The position numbers were made by a program, and so were the translations under genes. 28,443 bases of DNA from Bacteroidales bacterium (GTDB lineage: Bacteria > Bacteroidota > Bacteroidia > Bacteroidales > UBA932): the NCBI GenBank assembly GCA_017551215.1, contig JAFZMA010000137.1, positions 1 to 28,443 of the forward strand. Reading direction: 5' to 3'. Positions within the stretch are counted from its first letter, which is position 1. Every line of letters starts with the position of its first letter. Below are positions 7,688 through 16,000 of this stretch, piece after piece. The notes under the pieces are model-generated. The model worked only from the letters and a program-made list of their open reading frames with translations, did not search any database and was not told where the DNA came from.

Positions 7688-7838
7688 CTCAGCGATTTGA
7701 CAAAATGGCAGAAAAATGTCTTATCTCGGCGATGGCACAATTATAGAGTGTAACCATCGCGGAGCACGAATAACTCCCATCGCGGAGCATGAAAGGCTCC
7801 CATAAAAAAGAACAAATAAAAAAATAGGAGATAAAATC
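7688..7838 (+). promoter_or_regulatory. dnaK upstream region with CTCNGCGAT elements
   Basis: TTTGAC (7696-7701) followed about 20 bases later by TATCTCGG (7722-7729) is the best promoter candidate. The same interval has a GACA/TGTC dyad (7699-7702, 7717-7720). Four variants of one word occur here: CTCAGCGAT (7688), CTCGGCGAT (7725), and CTCCGCGAT twice on the minus strand (7756-7764, 7779-7787). CTCGGCGATGG (7725-7735) can pair with CCATCGCGGAG at 7754-7764 or at 7777-7787 (10 of 11 pairs each). TAGGAGA (7825-7831), seven bases before the ATG, is a good ribosome site. No CIRCE operator is seen. Confidence 0.5.
7754..7799 (+). repeat. Two 23-base direct repeats in the dnaK leader
   Basis: Copies 7754-7776 and 7777-7799 begin CCATCGCGGAGCA and end CTC, with four mismatches between them; a third partial copy (CCAT) follows. 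Each can fold on itself: GGAG/CTCC in the first copy and GGAGC/GCTCC in the second. Confidence 0.8.
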
Positions 7839-9779
7839 ATGGGAAAAATTATCGGAATCGATTTGGGAACAACCAACAGTTGTGTCTCAGTAATGGAAGG
7901 CTCTGAGCCTACCGTAATCATCAACAGCGAGGGTAAGAGAACAACCCCTTCTGTAGTTGCATTCACCGGAAACGGAGAGAGGAAGATTGGAGACCCTGCA
8001 AAGAGGCAGGCCATCACCAATCCGACCAAGACCATATACTCCATAAAGAGGTTTATGGGCGAGACTTACGACAGGGTACAGACAGAAATCGCCAGAGTGC
8101 CTTACAAGGTGGTCCGTGGAGACAACAACACCCCTAGAATTGACATTGACGGCAAACTCTATTCTCCTCAGGAGATCTCGGCGATGATTCTTCAGAAGAT
8201 GAAGAAGACAGCAGAAGACCATCTGGGACAGACAATTACAGAGGCCGTTATCACAGTGCCTGCATACTTTACAGACTCTCAGAGGCAGGCCACCAAGGAA
8301 GCCGGAGAGATTGCCGGACTTAACGTAAAGAGAATCATCAACGAGCCTACCGCAGCCGCTCTGGCATACGGACTTGACAAGAAGGAAAAGGATGCCAAGG
8401 TTGCAGTATTCGACCTGGGTGGCGGTACATTCGATATCTCTATCCTTGAGCTCGGCGACGGCGTATTCGAGGTTAAATCCACAAACGGCGATACTCACCT
8501 TGGAGGAGATGACTTTGACCACGTTATCATAGACTGGATGGTTGAGGAATTCAAGATGGAGCATTCCGGCGCAGACCTCAGCAAGGACCCTATGGCCCTC
8601 CAGAGACTGAAGGAAGCAGCCGAGAAGGCAAAGATCGAGCTTTCCAGCCAGACCACAACGGAGATCAACCTGCCTTACATCATGCCTATAGACGGTGTGC
8701 CTCAGCACTTTGTAAAGACTCTTACAAGAGCAAAGTTCGAGGCATTGGCAGACAACCTGTTCCAGAAGTGTATAGAACCTTGCCGCAAGGCATTGGCAGA
8801 TGCTCACCTGAGCGCATCAGACATCAACGAGGTTCTTCTGGTAGGCGGTTCAACCCGTATCCCTAAGGTACAGCAGATGGTTAAGGACTTCTTTGGAAAG
8901 GAACCTAACAAGAGCGTTAACCCTGATGAGGTTGTAGCAATCGGCGCATCCATTCAGGGCGGCGTTCTGGCAGGAGATGTAAAGGATGTGCTTCTGCTTG
9001 ATGTAACCCCTCTGTCTCTGGGTATCGAAACCTTCGGCGGAGTATTCACAAAGCTTATAGAAGCCAACACCACAATCCCTACCCGCAAGAGCCAGATCTT
9101 CTCTACGGCATCTGATAACCAGCCTTCTGTAGAGGTTCACGTGCTCCAGGGCGAGAGGCCAATGGCTTCCGGCAACAAGACCATAGGTAGATTCCATCTG
9201 GACGGAATCATGCCGGCACCAAGAGGCGTTCCTCAGATTGAGGTAACATTCGATATCGATGCCAATGGTATCCTCAACGTATCCGCAAAGGACAAGGGAA
9301 CCGGCAAGGAGCAGCAGATCCGCATTGAGGCATCAAGTGGCCTCAGCGATGCGGAAATCAAGAGGATGAGAGACGAGGCCAAGGCCAACGAGCAGGCAGA
9401 TAATGCCGCCAGGGCAGAGGCAGACAAGCTCAACAACGCAGACGGCCAGATCTTCGCCAGCGAGAAGAACCTCAAGGATTATGGAGACAAGATCCCTGCA
9501 GACAAGAAGGCAAAGATTGAGGAAGCCACAAGGAAACTGAAGGAGGCTCACCAGAACAAGAACATCGCAGAGCTGGATAACCTGATGAACCAGCTTAACG
9601 AGGCTTGGCACGCTGCCAGCGAGGAAATGAACCGTGCGGCAGGCGCACAGCAGGGCCCTAACCCTGGCGCAGGCACTCAGGGTGGCTATGGCCAGAGCAC
9701 AGGCTCAACCGGCGGTCCTTCCAACGGCGGCAAAGGTGACGGAGAAGTAACCGACGTGGACTTTGAGGAAGTTAAGTAA
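7839..9779 (+). CDS. dnaK: Molecular chaperone DnaK (Hsp70)
   Basis: A 646-residue Hsp70 that uses ATP to bind and release unfolded peptides, working with DnaJ and GrpE in the cytoplasm. The nucleotide-binding domain starts [12 protein letters not shown] and contains [30 protein letters not shown] and [13 protein letters not shown]. The interdomain linker is [13 protein letters not shown] (about residues 388-400), followed by the substrate-binding domain, the helical lid (about 505-605) and a glycine-rich tail ending DVDFEEVK. All of this is standard, and the length is normal. dnaJ and grpE are not adjacent, so it is a single-gene unit with its own leader and a strong terminator. Confidence 0.98.
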   Translation: MGKIIGIDLGTTNSCVSVMEGSEPTVIINSEGKRTTPSVVAFTGNGERKIGDPAKRQAITNPTKTIYSIKRFMGETYDRVQTEIARVPYKVVRGDNNTPRIDIDGKLYSPQEISAMILQKMKKTAEDHLGQTITEAVITVPAYFTDSQRQATKEAGEIAGLNVKRIINEPTAAALAYGLDKKEKDAKVAVFDLGGGTFDISILELGDGVFEVKSTNGDTHLGGDDFDHVIIDWMVEEFKMEHSGADLSKDPMALQRLKEAAEKAKIELSSQTTTEINLPYIMPIDGVPQHFVKTLTRAKFEALADNLFQKCIEPCRKALADAHLSASDINEVLLVGGSTRIPKVQQMVKDFFGKEPNKSVNPDEVVAIGASIQGGVLAGDVKDVLLLDVTPLSLGIETFGGVFTKLIEANTTIPTRKSQIFSTASDNQPSVEVHVLQGERPMASGNKTIGRFHLDGIMPAPRGVPQIEVTFDIDANGILNVSAKDKGTGKEQQIRIEASSGLSDAEIKRMRDEAKANEQADNAARAEADKLNNADGQIFASEKNLKDYGDKIPADKKAKIEEATRKLKEAHQNKNIAELDNLMNQLNEAWHAASEEMNRAAGAQQGPNPGAGTQGGYGQSTGSTGGPSNGGKGDGEVTDVDFEEVK

Positions 9780-9798
9780 AGCTTCATAAGAATGAAAC

Positions 9799-9845
9799 GA
9801 AAAAGGGAGATACCTAATTGCGGGTTTCTCCCTTTTTCTTTTCCC
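9799..9845 (+). terminator. Rho-independent terminator of dnaK
   Basis: A perfect 12-base stem (GAAAAAGGGAGA at 9799-9810, TCTCCCTTTTTC at 9827-9838) with a 16-base loop, followed by T-rich sequence. It lies about 20 bases after the dnaK stop. Confidence 0.88.
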
Positions 9846-9910
9846 CTTCCCCCTGTATTTTCATGTTAATTTCTCAACGTTTTTTCAACATCGCTGAGAA
9901 ATTTTAATTA

Positions 9911-9945
9911 TTTGTGCTTGTTTTGATGTATTATTCTTAACTTTG
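9911..9945 (+). promoter_or_regulatory. Candidate promoter of the CoA-transferase gene
   Basis: TAACTTTG (9938-9945) matches the Bacteroidetes -7 box exactly. TTTG at 9911-9914 is 23 bases upstream, slightly long; CTTG at 9917-9920 is the alternative. A CTCAGCGAT copy (minus strand) sits just upstream at 9890-9898. Confidence 0.5.
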
Positions 9946-9990
9946 GAAACTTGAAAAACGAATTTTCAGATTAATATAAAAACAACTTAT

Positions 9991-11331
9991 ATGAATTGGT
10001 TAGAAAAATACAGCGACAGGATTACCACACCTGAAGGTGCGGCAAATGCTATCCAAAGCGGAATGAACATTGTCTTGGGCCACTCTGCGGCTGCTCCACA
10101 GGAGATTCCTCTGGCAATGATGGACCAGAGAGAAAGGCTGAAAGACGTGAACATCTACCACATGGTTACCCTTCATCCTGCAACCTACATGCTGCCTGAG
10201 GGATATGGCCATTTCCGCCACATCACGAACTTTGCACACGGCAACACAAGAGAGGGCCTCAACGACGACCGCGGAGACTTCTTCCCTTACTACTATCACC
10301 AGGTAGCAGATTGGTTCGACACCCGCTATCCGATTGACGTGGCCATGATTACCGTCACCCCTCCAAACGAGGACGGATATTGCAGCCTCGGTATCAGCGT
10401 GGACTATACCAAGCTTGCAGTTGACCGCGCAAAGATGATAATCGCTGAGATGAATGACCAGATGCCTTTCCTTGGCTATGGAGACTGCCTGATTCACATT
10501 TCAAAGATTGACCACATCGTAAGGACCTCCAAGCCTATGTTCCAGCTTCCTAAGCCTACCATCGGGCCTGTTGAGGAGAAGATCGGAGAGTATTGCGCTT
10601 CTCTTGTTGAAGATGGTGCAACACTACAGCTGGGTATCGGTGCAATTCCGGACGCAGCCCTGCATTACATGACTGGAAAGAAAGACCTCGGAATCCATAC
10701 CGAGATGTTCTCTGACGGCGTAGTAGAGCTTGTAAAGAAGGGAGTTGTGACCAATGCAAAGAAGAAACTCCATCCAGGCAAACTCGTAACGGGATTCCTT
10801 ATGGGAAGCCAGATGCTGTACGACTTTGTGGACCACAATCCGGACGTGCTGATGTTCCCTGTAAACTACTGCAACGACCCTAGGACCATCTGCCAGATGG
10901 ATCACTTCGTATCCATCAACTCGGCTCTAGAAATGGACCTCCAGGGACAGAGCACCGCTGAGACAATCGGACTGAAGGTATTCAGCGGAACCGGCGGACA
11001 GGTAGACTTCATCCGTGGAGCATCCTGGAACAAGACCAGCAAGGCAATCCTTGCATTCCCGTCCACCGCTAAGCACGGAGAACTCTCCCGTATCAAGGCG
11101 TTCCTGACAGAAGGTGCCGGAATCACCACTCCAAGAGATGATATTGATTATGTTATTACAGAGTACGGTATCGCCCACCTGAAGGGAGCTACCCTGAAAG
11201 ACAGGGCAAGAATGCTCATCGGACTGGCTCATCCTAAGTTCCGCGACGATCTCATCAAGGAGTTCGAGAGAAGATTCCCTAGGACACCTTACAAGCCTTG
11301 GGACTTTACCGCCAAAGAATTTGTTTACTAG
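9991..11331 (+). CDS. Acetyl-CoA hydrolase/CoA-transferase family protein
   Basis: A 446-residue class I-type CoA-transferase (AcH/4-hydroxybutyrate and butyryl-CoA:acetate transferase group). These enzymes move CoA between acyl-CoA and acetate or a similar acid through a glutamyl-CoA intermediate, usually as the last step of a fermentation route. The likely catalytic glutamate is E238 in HTEMFSDG, at the same spot as in 4-hydroxybutyrate CoA-transferases. QLGIGAIP (213-220) and FSGTGGQVDF (331-340) form the CoA site. The length fits transferases of about 440 residues. It cannot be decided from sequence alone whether the acyl substrate is acetyl, butyryl, propionyl or 4-hydroxybutyryl. An ATPase gene follows after 15 bases and is probably co-transcribed. 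Confidence 0.88.
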   Translation: MNWLEKYSDRITTPEGAANAIQSGMNIVLGHSAAAPQEIPLAMMDQRERLKDVNIYHMVTLHPATYMLPEGYGHFRHITNFAHGNTREGLNDDRGDFFPYYYHQVADWFDTRYPIDVAMITVTPPNEDGYCSLGISVDYTKLAVDRAKMIIAEMNDQMPFLGYGDCLIHISKIDHIVRTSKPMFQLPKPTIGPVEEKIGEYCASLVEDGATLQLGIGAIPDAALHYMTGKKDLGIHTEMFSDGVVELVKKGVVTNAKKKLHPGKLVTGFLMGSQMLYDFVDHNPDVLMFPVNYCNDPRTICQMDHFVSINSALEMDLQGQSTAETIGLKVFSGTGGQVDFIRGASWNKTSKAILAFPSTAKHGELSRIKAFLTEGAGITTPRDDIDYVITEYGIAHLKGATLKDRARMLIGLAHPKFRDDLIKEFERRFPRTPYKPWDFTAKEFVY

Positions 11332-11346
11332 CAAACTGAATCAATA

Positions 11347-12918
11347 ATGTACGACAAAGAACGCGGGCTCTATATAGCCCACTGCGAAAACGGCCCTATC
11401 AGTCTGGTTGGAAAGATGGCCAACCGCCACGGCCTGATTGCCGGTGCTACAGGTACCGGAAAGACTGTTTCCCTGCAAGTTATGGCAGAGAGCTTCTGCC
11501 AGGTGGGAGTACCTTGCTTTATGGCGGATATGAAAGGCGATCTTTCAGGAATCAGCCAGGCAGGAAAGACCAGTGGCTTCATAGAGAAGCGAAAGGATGA
11601 GTTCGGAATTCCGGATCCTCAGTACCAGGCTTGTCCCGTAAGGTTCTTTGACGTGTTCGGAGAGCAGGGCCATCCTATGAGAAGCACCATCTCCAGGATG
11701 GGCCCTCAGCTTCTGAGCCGTATCCTTGAGCTCAACGATACCCAGGAGGGAGTTCTGAACATTCTTTTCCGCATCGCCGATGAAAAAGGCCTCCTTCTGG
11801 ATGACATCAAGGATTTGCGTTCCATGCTCAACTACATGGGTCAGCATGCCGCCGAGTACACCACTCTTTACGGCAATATCTCCCAGCAGAGCATTGGAGC
11901 CATTCAGCGCTCTCTGCTTACCCTTGAAAATCAGGGCGGAAATAACTTCTTCGCCGAGCCTGCCTTTGACATAATGGACCTGATGCAGGTGGATATGGCT
12001 ACGGGCAAGGGAATTATGAACGTGCTGGCTGCCGACAAGCTGATGCACAACCCTAAGCTCTACTCTACCTTCCTGCTGTGGCTGCTGAGCGAACTTTACA
12101 CAACCCTTCCGGAGGTCGGAGACCTGGACTTCCCTAAGCTGGTGTTCTTCTTCGACGAGGCTCACATGCTGTTTGAGGGAACCACCAAGTCCCTGACAGA
12201 CAAGATAGAGCAGGTAATCCGCCTCATCCGTTCAAAGGGTGTTGGAGTTTACTTCATCTCCCAGCTTCCGACAGACATTCCGGAAGTGATTCTGGGCCAG
12301 CTCGGAAACCGCATCCAGCATGCCCTCAGAGCCTATACCCCTAAGGACCAGAAGGCTGTAAAGGTTGCAGCAGAGACATTCCGCGCCAACCCGGCCTTCA
12401 AGACAGAGGATGCTATCATGAACCTCGGAACAGGAGAGGCCCTTGTTTCCTTCCTGGACGAAAAGGGAGCTCCACGCATCGTTGAAAATGCAAAGATTCT
12501 CTTCCCTCTCAGCCAGATAGGCCCTATAGACGAAGGCCAGAGAAGCCAGATTATCAAGTCTTCCAGGCTCTTTGGCAAGTACGACAAGATCACGGACCGC
12601 GAGAGCGCGTTTGAGGCCCTCCTTGCACAGACTCTGAAAGAAGAGGAAGAAAAGAAGAAGGCTCAGGAAGAGGCTGAAAAACAGAAGGAAAAGGAGAAGG
12701 CAGAAAAAGAGAAGGCCAAGAAGAAAGGCAAGAGTGTCTGGAGTAAAATCTGGAAAGCCGTGATAACTGCCGTTACAGCTACCGTTGCTACAATTGTAGG
12801 CAACAAGCTCACAGGCAAGAAGAGCAGGACCAGCACCGGCAAATCCATAGTCAAGAGTGCTACCAGCGCCGCTACCAGAACTCTCACCAGAGACATTCTG
12901 GGCAACCTTATCAAGTAG
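11347..12918 (+). CDS. HerA-like ATPase of the DUF853 (YjgR) family
   Basis: A 523-residue ATPase of the FtsK/HerA superfamily. The N-terminus gives the target strand [21 protein letters not shown] with Walker A at 33-40. [12 protein letters not shown] near 264-275 is Walker B with its glutamate. [24 protein letters not shown] is the typical DUF853 sensor region. After about residue 430 there is a highly charged Glu/Lys coiled coil, then a small hydrophobic patch and a family-typical end (TRDILGNLI). Its cellular role is not established; relatives are thought to translocate DNA or act as P-loop motors. It has no NurA-type nuclease neighbour. It ends at a terminator. Confidence 0.88.
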   Translation: MYDKERGLYIAHCENGPISLVGKMANRHGLIAGATGTGKTVSLQVMAESFCQVGVPCFMADMKGDLSGISQAGKTSGFIEKRKDEFGIPDPQYQACPVRFFDVFGEQGHPMRSTISRMGPQLLSRILELNDTQEGVLNILFRIADEKGLLLDDIKDLRSMLNYMGQHAAEYTTLYGNISQQSIGAIQRSLLTLENQGGNNFFAEPAFDIMDLMQVDMATGKGIMNVLAADKLMHNPKLYSTFLLWLLSELYTTLPEVGDLDFPKLVFFFDEAHMLFEGTTKSLTDKIEQVIRLIRSKGVGVYFISQLPTDIPEVILGQLGNRIQHALRAYTPKDQKAVKVAAETFRANPAFKTEDAIMNLGTGEALVSFLDEKGAPRIVENAKILFPLSQIGPIDEGQRSQIIKSSRLFGKYDKITDRESAFEALLAQTLKEEEEKKKAQEEAEKQKEKEKAEKEKAKKKGKSVWSKIWKAVITAVTATVATIVGNKLTGKKSRTSTGKSIVKSATSAATRTLTRDILGNLIK

Positions 12919-12940
12919 AACAAATCTCTTGAAAACAAGT

Positions 12941-12976
12941 ATCCCCGTGTAAACTAAATTACGCGGGGATTTTTTA
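12941..12976 (+). terminator. Terminator after the DUF853 gene
   Basis: A 12-base stem with one G-T pair (ATCCCCGTGTAA at 12941-12952, TTACGCGGGGAT at 12959-12970), six-base loop and T-tract at 12970-12975. The stop of the convergent Nudix gene lies in the T-tract, so the hairpin may also serve that strand. Confidence 0.85.
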
Positions 12977-13366
12977 TTTCTGCAAGATTTGTTTAAGATG
13001 CCCAATTACAGACAGATCCGCCGGCAGCCAGTCTACTGATTCTAGTTCTTGAGGGGTGAGCCAGCGGGCGGATTCATGTTCCAGGAGGCTAAGCGATTCT
13101 CCATTCAGGCTGCAAAGGAAGCAGTGGAGAATCAGATGGAATTTGGGATAGTCAAACTCGACCGTCTCAAGGAACTTGTCCACGGAAATATCTGAAGCAA
13201 GTTCCTCCCGGATTTCCCTTTTCAGGGCATCCTCCCGGCTCTCTCCACACTCCATCTTGCCTCCGGGGAATTCCCACATATCCTTGAAATCCCCGTAGCC
13301 CCGCTGAGTGGCAAAAACAAGGCCGTCCCTTACTATGACGGCCGCTACTACTTCTATGGTTTTCAT
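12974..13366 (-). CDS. MutT-type Nudix hydrolase
   Basis: A 130-residue pyrophosphohydrolase that cleaves nucleoside triphosphates to monophosphates; relatives clean 8-oxo-dGTP or pyrimidine nucleotides out of the pool. The Nudix box lies at about residues 34-58: GGKMECGES then REIREEL. The glycine usually found near the end of the box is alanine, a change tolerated in this subgroup. WEFPGGKMECGE is characteristic of the MutT/CTP pyrophosphohydrolase branch. The gene begins four bases after the amn stop, so the two form a nucleotide-metabolism unit. Exact substrate not determinable. Confidence 0.88.
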   Translation of the reverse strand: MKTIEVVAAVIVRDGLVFATQRGYGDFKDMWEFPGGKMECGESREDALKREIREELASDISVDKFLETVEFDYPKFHLILHCFLCSLNGESLSLLEHESARWLTPQELESVDWLPADLSVIGHLKQILQK

Positions 13367-13370
13367 CAGC

Positions 13371-14183
13371 TTACCAGTCGTATTTCAGGTGCTTTACGGT
13401 GCGGTTGTCCTCAATGATCTTCCTCAGAGCGTCTATTCCCATCTGGAGATGGTCTTCTACAAAGTTCTTTGTCACAACCTTGTCGCTTTCCTCTGTCTTG
13501 ATTCCTTCCGGTATCATAGGCTGGTCGGAAACAAGCAGCAGGGCTCCCGTAGGAATATGGTTGGCAAACCCGCAGATGAACAGGGTTGCAGTTTCCATAT
13601 CAACTCCCATCGCGCGTGTGGATGCAAGGTACTTCTTGAATTCCTCATCGTGCTCCCAAAGCCTTCTGTTAGTGGTGAATACGGTACCTGTCCAGTAGTC
13701 CAGGCCATGGTCTCGAATCGCTGAGGAAATTGCTCTCTGGAGCATGAAGGCTGGCAGTGCAGGCACTACAAGAGGATAGTAGTCGTTGGAGGTTCCTTCT
13801 CCACGGATTGCGGCAATAGGAAGAATCAGGTCCCCTATCTTGGTATGCTTGTCTATTCCGCCGCATTTGCCCAGAAAGAGGCAGGCCCTCGGATGTACTG
13901 CACTCAAAAGGTCCATTATGGTGGCTGCGTTCGGGCTGCCCATACCAAAATTGATGATGGTTATTCCGTCTGCGCTGGCATTGGGCATGTTGGAGTCCTG
14001 GCCCACAATCTTTACACCGTACTTCTTTGCAAAAAGATGCAGGTACTTGTCAAAGTTGGTCAGCAGGATGCAGTCTGTAAAGTCCTCCAGTTTCCTCTTG
14101 GTATATCTTGGAAGCCAATTGCTTGCAATGATGTTTTTCTTCTCCTGGCCGGAAACCTGCGCCAATATGTTCTCCTGTTCCAT
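13371..14183 (-). CDS. amn: AMP nucleosidase
   Basis: A 270-residue enzyme of the purine nucleoside phosphorylase/hydrolase fold that splits AMP into adenine and ribose 5-phosphate. Markers are INFGMGSPNAATIMDLL, FLGKCGGIDKHTKIGDLILP, the RGEGTSNDYYP segment typical of AMP nucleosidases, and VDMETATLF, whose MET corresponds to the ribose-binding MExA motif. The short form without the large N-terminal domain of the E. coli enzyme is usual in Bacteroidota. The open frame extends upstream to 14315 across the rmuC stop, but a promoter at 14207-14214 and the family N-terminus place the start at ATG 14183. The Nudix gene follows by four bases. Confidence 0.88.
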   Translation of the reverse strand: MEQENILAQVSGQEKKNIIASNWLPRYTKRKLEDFTDCILLTNFDKYLHLFAKKYGVKIVGQDSNMPNASADGITIINFGMGSPNAATIMDLLSAVHPRACLFLGKCGGIDKHTKIGDLILPIAAIRGEGTSNDYYPLVVPALPAFMLQRAISSAIRDHGLDYWTGTVFTTNRRLWEHDEEFKKYLASTRAMGVDMETATLFICGFANHIPTGALLLVSDQPMIPEGIKTEESDKVVTKNFVEDHLQMGIDALRKIIEDNRTVKHLKYDW

Positions 14184-14206
14184 AATATCCTTTGTTTGTG
14201 TGTGTG

Positions 14207-14214
14207 CAAATATA
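14207..14214 (-). promoter_or_regulatory. Candidate -7 promoter element of amn
   Basis: TATATTTG on the minus strand matches TAnnTTTG exactly, 23 bases before ATG 14183 and just after the rmuC stop. It supports the short amn start. No clear -33 box. Confidence 0.5.
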
Positions 14215-14250
14215 CAACATCTTTGCCCATAAACGGCAGAACCTCCACGC

Positions 14251-15654
14251 CTACTCTTCTTCAAGAAGCCTGTTCGGGGAATCCGTATCCAGAGAGGAAA
14301 CGTCTGTCTCCACATCCCGCAGTTTCCTGTTTATCTGGTTGGTACGGGTGGTAAGCAACTTATCCATATCGCTGAGGCCACCCTCTATCTTTCCCTTTGC
14401 CTTCTCCAGGAGGTCCCCAAATGTTGAGAATTCTTTCTTCACGTCTCCCAGCACTTTCCAGACATCGCTGCCTTTCTTCTGGATGGCCAGAGTACGGAAT
14501 CCCAGCTGGAAACTTGTAAGGATAGCGGCCAGGTTGGTAGGTCCGGCTACCGTTACATTGAACTCTTTCTGAAGGTTTTGCAGCAATATGCCGTCTCTTG
14601 CAACCTCGGCATAAAGTCCTTCAAAAGGCAGGAACATTATTGCAAAAGGCGTTGTCTGCGGTACGTTAATGTACTTGGTGATATTCTTTGCCTCGTTTCT
14701 GATTGCGGCATAAAAATCCTTGCGGGCCTGTTCCACAATCTCCTTGTCTGCAGTATTGTAGGCGTTTACCAGAGCCTCGTACCTGTCTTCCGGGAACTTG
14801 GAGTCTATAGGAAGCAGTACCGGATTTCCATCTGCACCGGGGAACCGCACGGCAAACTCCACTACCGCGTTCTTGTCTTCTCCCGTATGCGCGTTGGCTA
14901 TGAACTGGCCCGGCGCAAGATACTGTTCCAGAAGCGTTTGCAACTGGATTTCCCCGAGTCCTCCCCTCATCTTAACATTCCCCAGAACCTTCTTCAATCC
15001 TCCGACATCCTTGGCCAGGTCCCTCATCTCCGCAAGCCCTGTCTTTACGTTATCCAGCTGGTTTCCAACGGTCTCAAAGCTCTTGCTAATGCGGTCGTTG
15101 AGGGTCTTGTCCAACTTCTCCTCCACAGTCTGCCGCATGTTCTCCAGGCTCTTTTCAGTGGACTGGATCATCCCGGCCTGAGTCTTCTCAATCTGCTCCA
15201 GTTTCAGCTTCTGGCTCTGTTCCAAAGACTTGAGACGCTCTTCCTGCCCCACCTGCATTTTATCAAGCTGTAGCCTCTGGCTTTCCTCCATAGACTTCAG
15301 ACGTTGCTCCTGCATGGTTTTAAGGCTATCCATCTGGTCTTTCTGGCCTTTATTCAGAAGATCAACTTTTTCGGAAAAATTAGAGTTGAAATCCTTTATC
15401 CTGGCAGAAATCTCTTCCCTCTGCGATGTCTGGGCTCTCTCGTAATCATCCTTGTTCTCCTTGTGGTAATCTTTCATACTCTGCGACAGATTACTCATGA
15501 ACCCGGAGTTCTCCTCCTTGAAAGACTTGAAGAACAGCTCATTCCCTTCTTTCAATGACTTAATGACCTTGCCCTGCCTAAAAGAGAGTACAAACAGAAC
15601 TACCAGTGCAACAACCAGCACCCCGCACAATACATATAAAACAACTTCTGGCAT
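14251..15654 (-). CDS. rmuC: RmuC-family DNA recombination protein
   Basis: A 467-residue protein related to E. coli RmuC, a predicted nuclease-fold protein that limits recombination at inverted repeats. Residues about 5-24 are a single membrane anchor. A long coiled coil (about 30-210) follows, with an internal near-repeat of roughly 25 residues (QEQRLKSMEESQRLQLDKMQ and QEERLKSLEQSQKLKLEQIE). The conserved RmuC domain covers about 220-440, with GEIQLQTLLE, VLLPIDSKFP and FLPFEGLYAE. Length and layout are normal. It has its own promoter and is followed by amn with a separate promoter. Confidence 0.93.
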   Translation of the reverse strand: MPEVVLYVLCGVLVVALVVLFVLSFRQGKVIKSLKEGNELFFKSFKEENSGFMSNLSQSMKDYHKENKDDYERAQTSQREEISARIKDFNSNFSEKVDLLNKGQKDQMDSLKTMQEQRLKSMEESQRLQLDKMQVGQEERLKSLEQSQKLKLEQIEKTQAGMIQSTEKSLENMRQTVEEKLDKTLNDRISKSFETVGNQLDNVKTGLAEMRDLAKDVGGLKKVLGNVKMRGGLGEIQLQTLLEQYLAPGQFIANAHTGEDKNAVVEFAVRFPGADGNPVLLPIDSKFPEDRYEALVNAYNTADKEIVEQARKDFYAAIRNEAKNITKYINVPQTTPFAIMFLPFEGLYAEVARDGILLQNLQKEFNVTVAGPTNLAAILTSFQLGFRTLAIQKKGSDVWKVLGDVKKEFSTFGDLLEKAKGKIEGGLSDMDKLLTTRTNQINRKLRDVETDVSSLDTDSPNRLLEEE

Positions 15655-15670
15655 AACTACATATTTTCTT

Positions 15671-15678
15671 CAAAGTTA
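15671..15678 (-). promoter_or_regulatory. Candidate -7 promoter element of rmuC
   Basis: TAACTTTG on the minus strand matches TAnnTTTG exactly, 16 bases before the rmuC ATG. No clear -33 TTTG. Confidence 0.45.
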
Positions 15679-15735
15679 CTCATAAAATAACATACACTAC
15701 TATCGTTTTTTAAACAGATTGCCATGGATTTTTAG

Positions 15736-15855
15736 TTAAGCCGGTATCTTCTGGCCAAAATACAGTTCTACTGGAATCTGCCTTCCAATACCTTGGTGTG
15801 TCCTGTGATAATTGTAATCCTTTATAAATCTTTTAATTCCGTTAAATAAGTCTGT
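15736..15855 (-). pseudogene. Transposase C-terminal remnant (integrase-core type)
   Basis: Translating the minus strand gives 39 residues ending in a stop at 15736-15738, containing KRFIKDYNYHRTHQGIG and then PVELYFGQ. This is the C-terminal signature of rve-type integrase-core transposases such as those of IS3 and IS481 elements (YN..RTHQGxG....P). An in-frame TAG at 15856-15858 cuts it off and nothing transposase-like precedes it, so the rest has been deleted. No confident terminal inverted repeats were found. It is the only recognisable content of the left part of the 346-base gap between rmuC and the next large gene. Confidence 0.75.
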
Positions 15856-15887
15856 CTAATTGGGAACTGTCCTATTTTTAGGGAAGG

Positions 15888-15986
15888 CTATAATCTGCAA
15901 ATCAGTAAAGACCCTATGAGCAATATAACAAGGAGGACTCCCATAAGAAGTCCTCCTAAATGCATTATGACCTTACGATGCTTCAT
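15888..15986 (-). CDS. Possible 32-residue single-pass membrane peptide
   Basis: An ATG (15986) to TAG (15888-15890) frame encodes a basic start (MKHRKVIMH) followed by about 20 hydrophobic residues and an RL end. The peptide would be a one-span membrane protein. It starts 14 bases after the stop of the upstream exported-protein gene on the same strand, so it could be the last gene of that operon. Against it: a perfect nine-base hairpin lies within the frame and no strong ribosome site is seen. It is too short for composition tests. Confidence 0.35.
   Translation of the reverse strand: MKHRKVIMHLGGLLMGVLLVILLIGSLLICRL
15931..15957 (-). terminator. Hairpin downstream of the exported-protein gene
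   Basis: AGGAGGACT (15931-15939) and AGTCCTCCT (15949-15957) form a perfect nine-base stem with a nine-base loop, about 45 bases after the stop of the 16001-17095 gene. No clean T-tract follows on the minus strand, so termination is only possible. It overlaps the small open frame described separately. Confidence 0.35.
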
Positions 15987-16000
15987 CTATACGCCAATCT

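Noticed and set aside
7754..7799. Possible CRISPR-like repeats before dnaK
   Set aside because: Only two contiguous imperfect 23-base copies without spacers; a simple tandem repeat in a leader.
7887..8807. A 306-codon minus-strand open frame
   Set aside because: It lies opposite dnaK, which is certain, and shows no family motifs; a shadow of strong codon bias.
13200..13270. Alanine instead of glycine near the end of the Nudix box as a defect
   Set aside because: The catalytic glutamates are intact and this position varies in related MutT-branch proteins, so loss of activity is not supported.
14184..14315. N-terminal extension of AMP nucleosidase to 14315
   Set aside because: It would overlap the end of rmuC, has no family similarity and covers the amn promoter; ATG at 14183 fits better.
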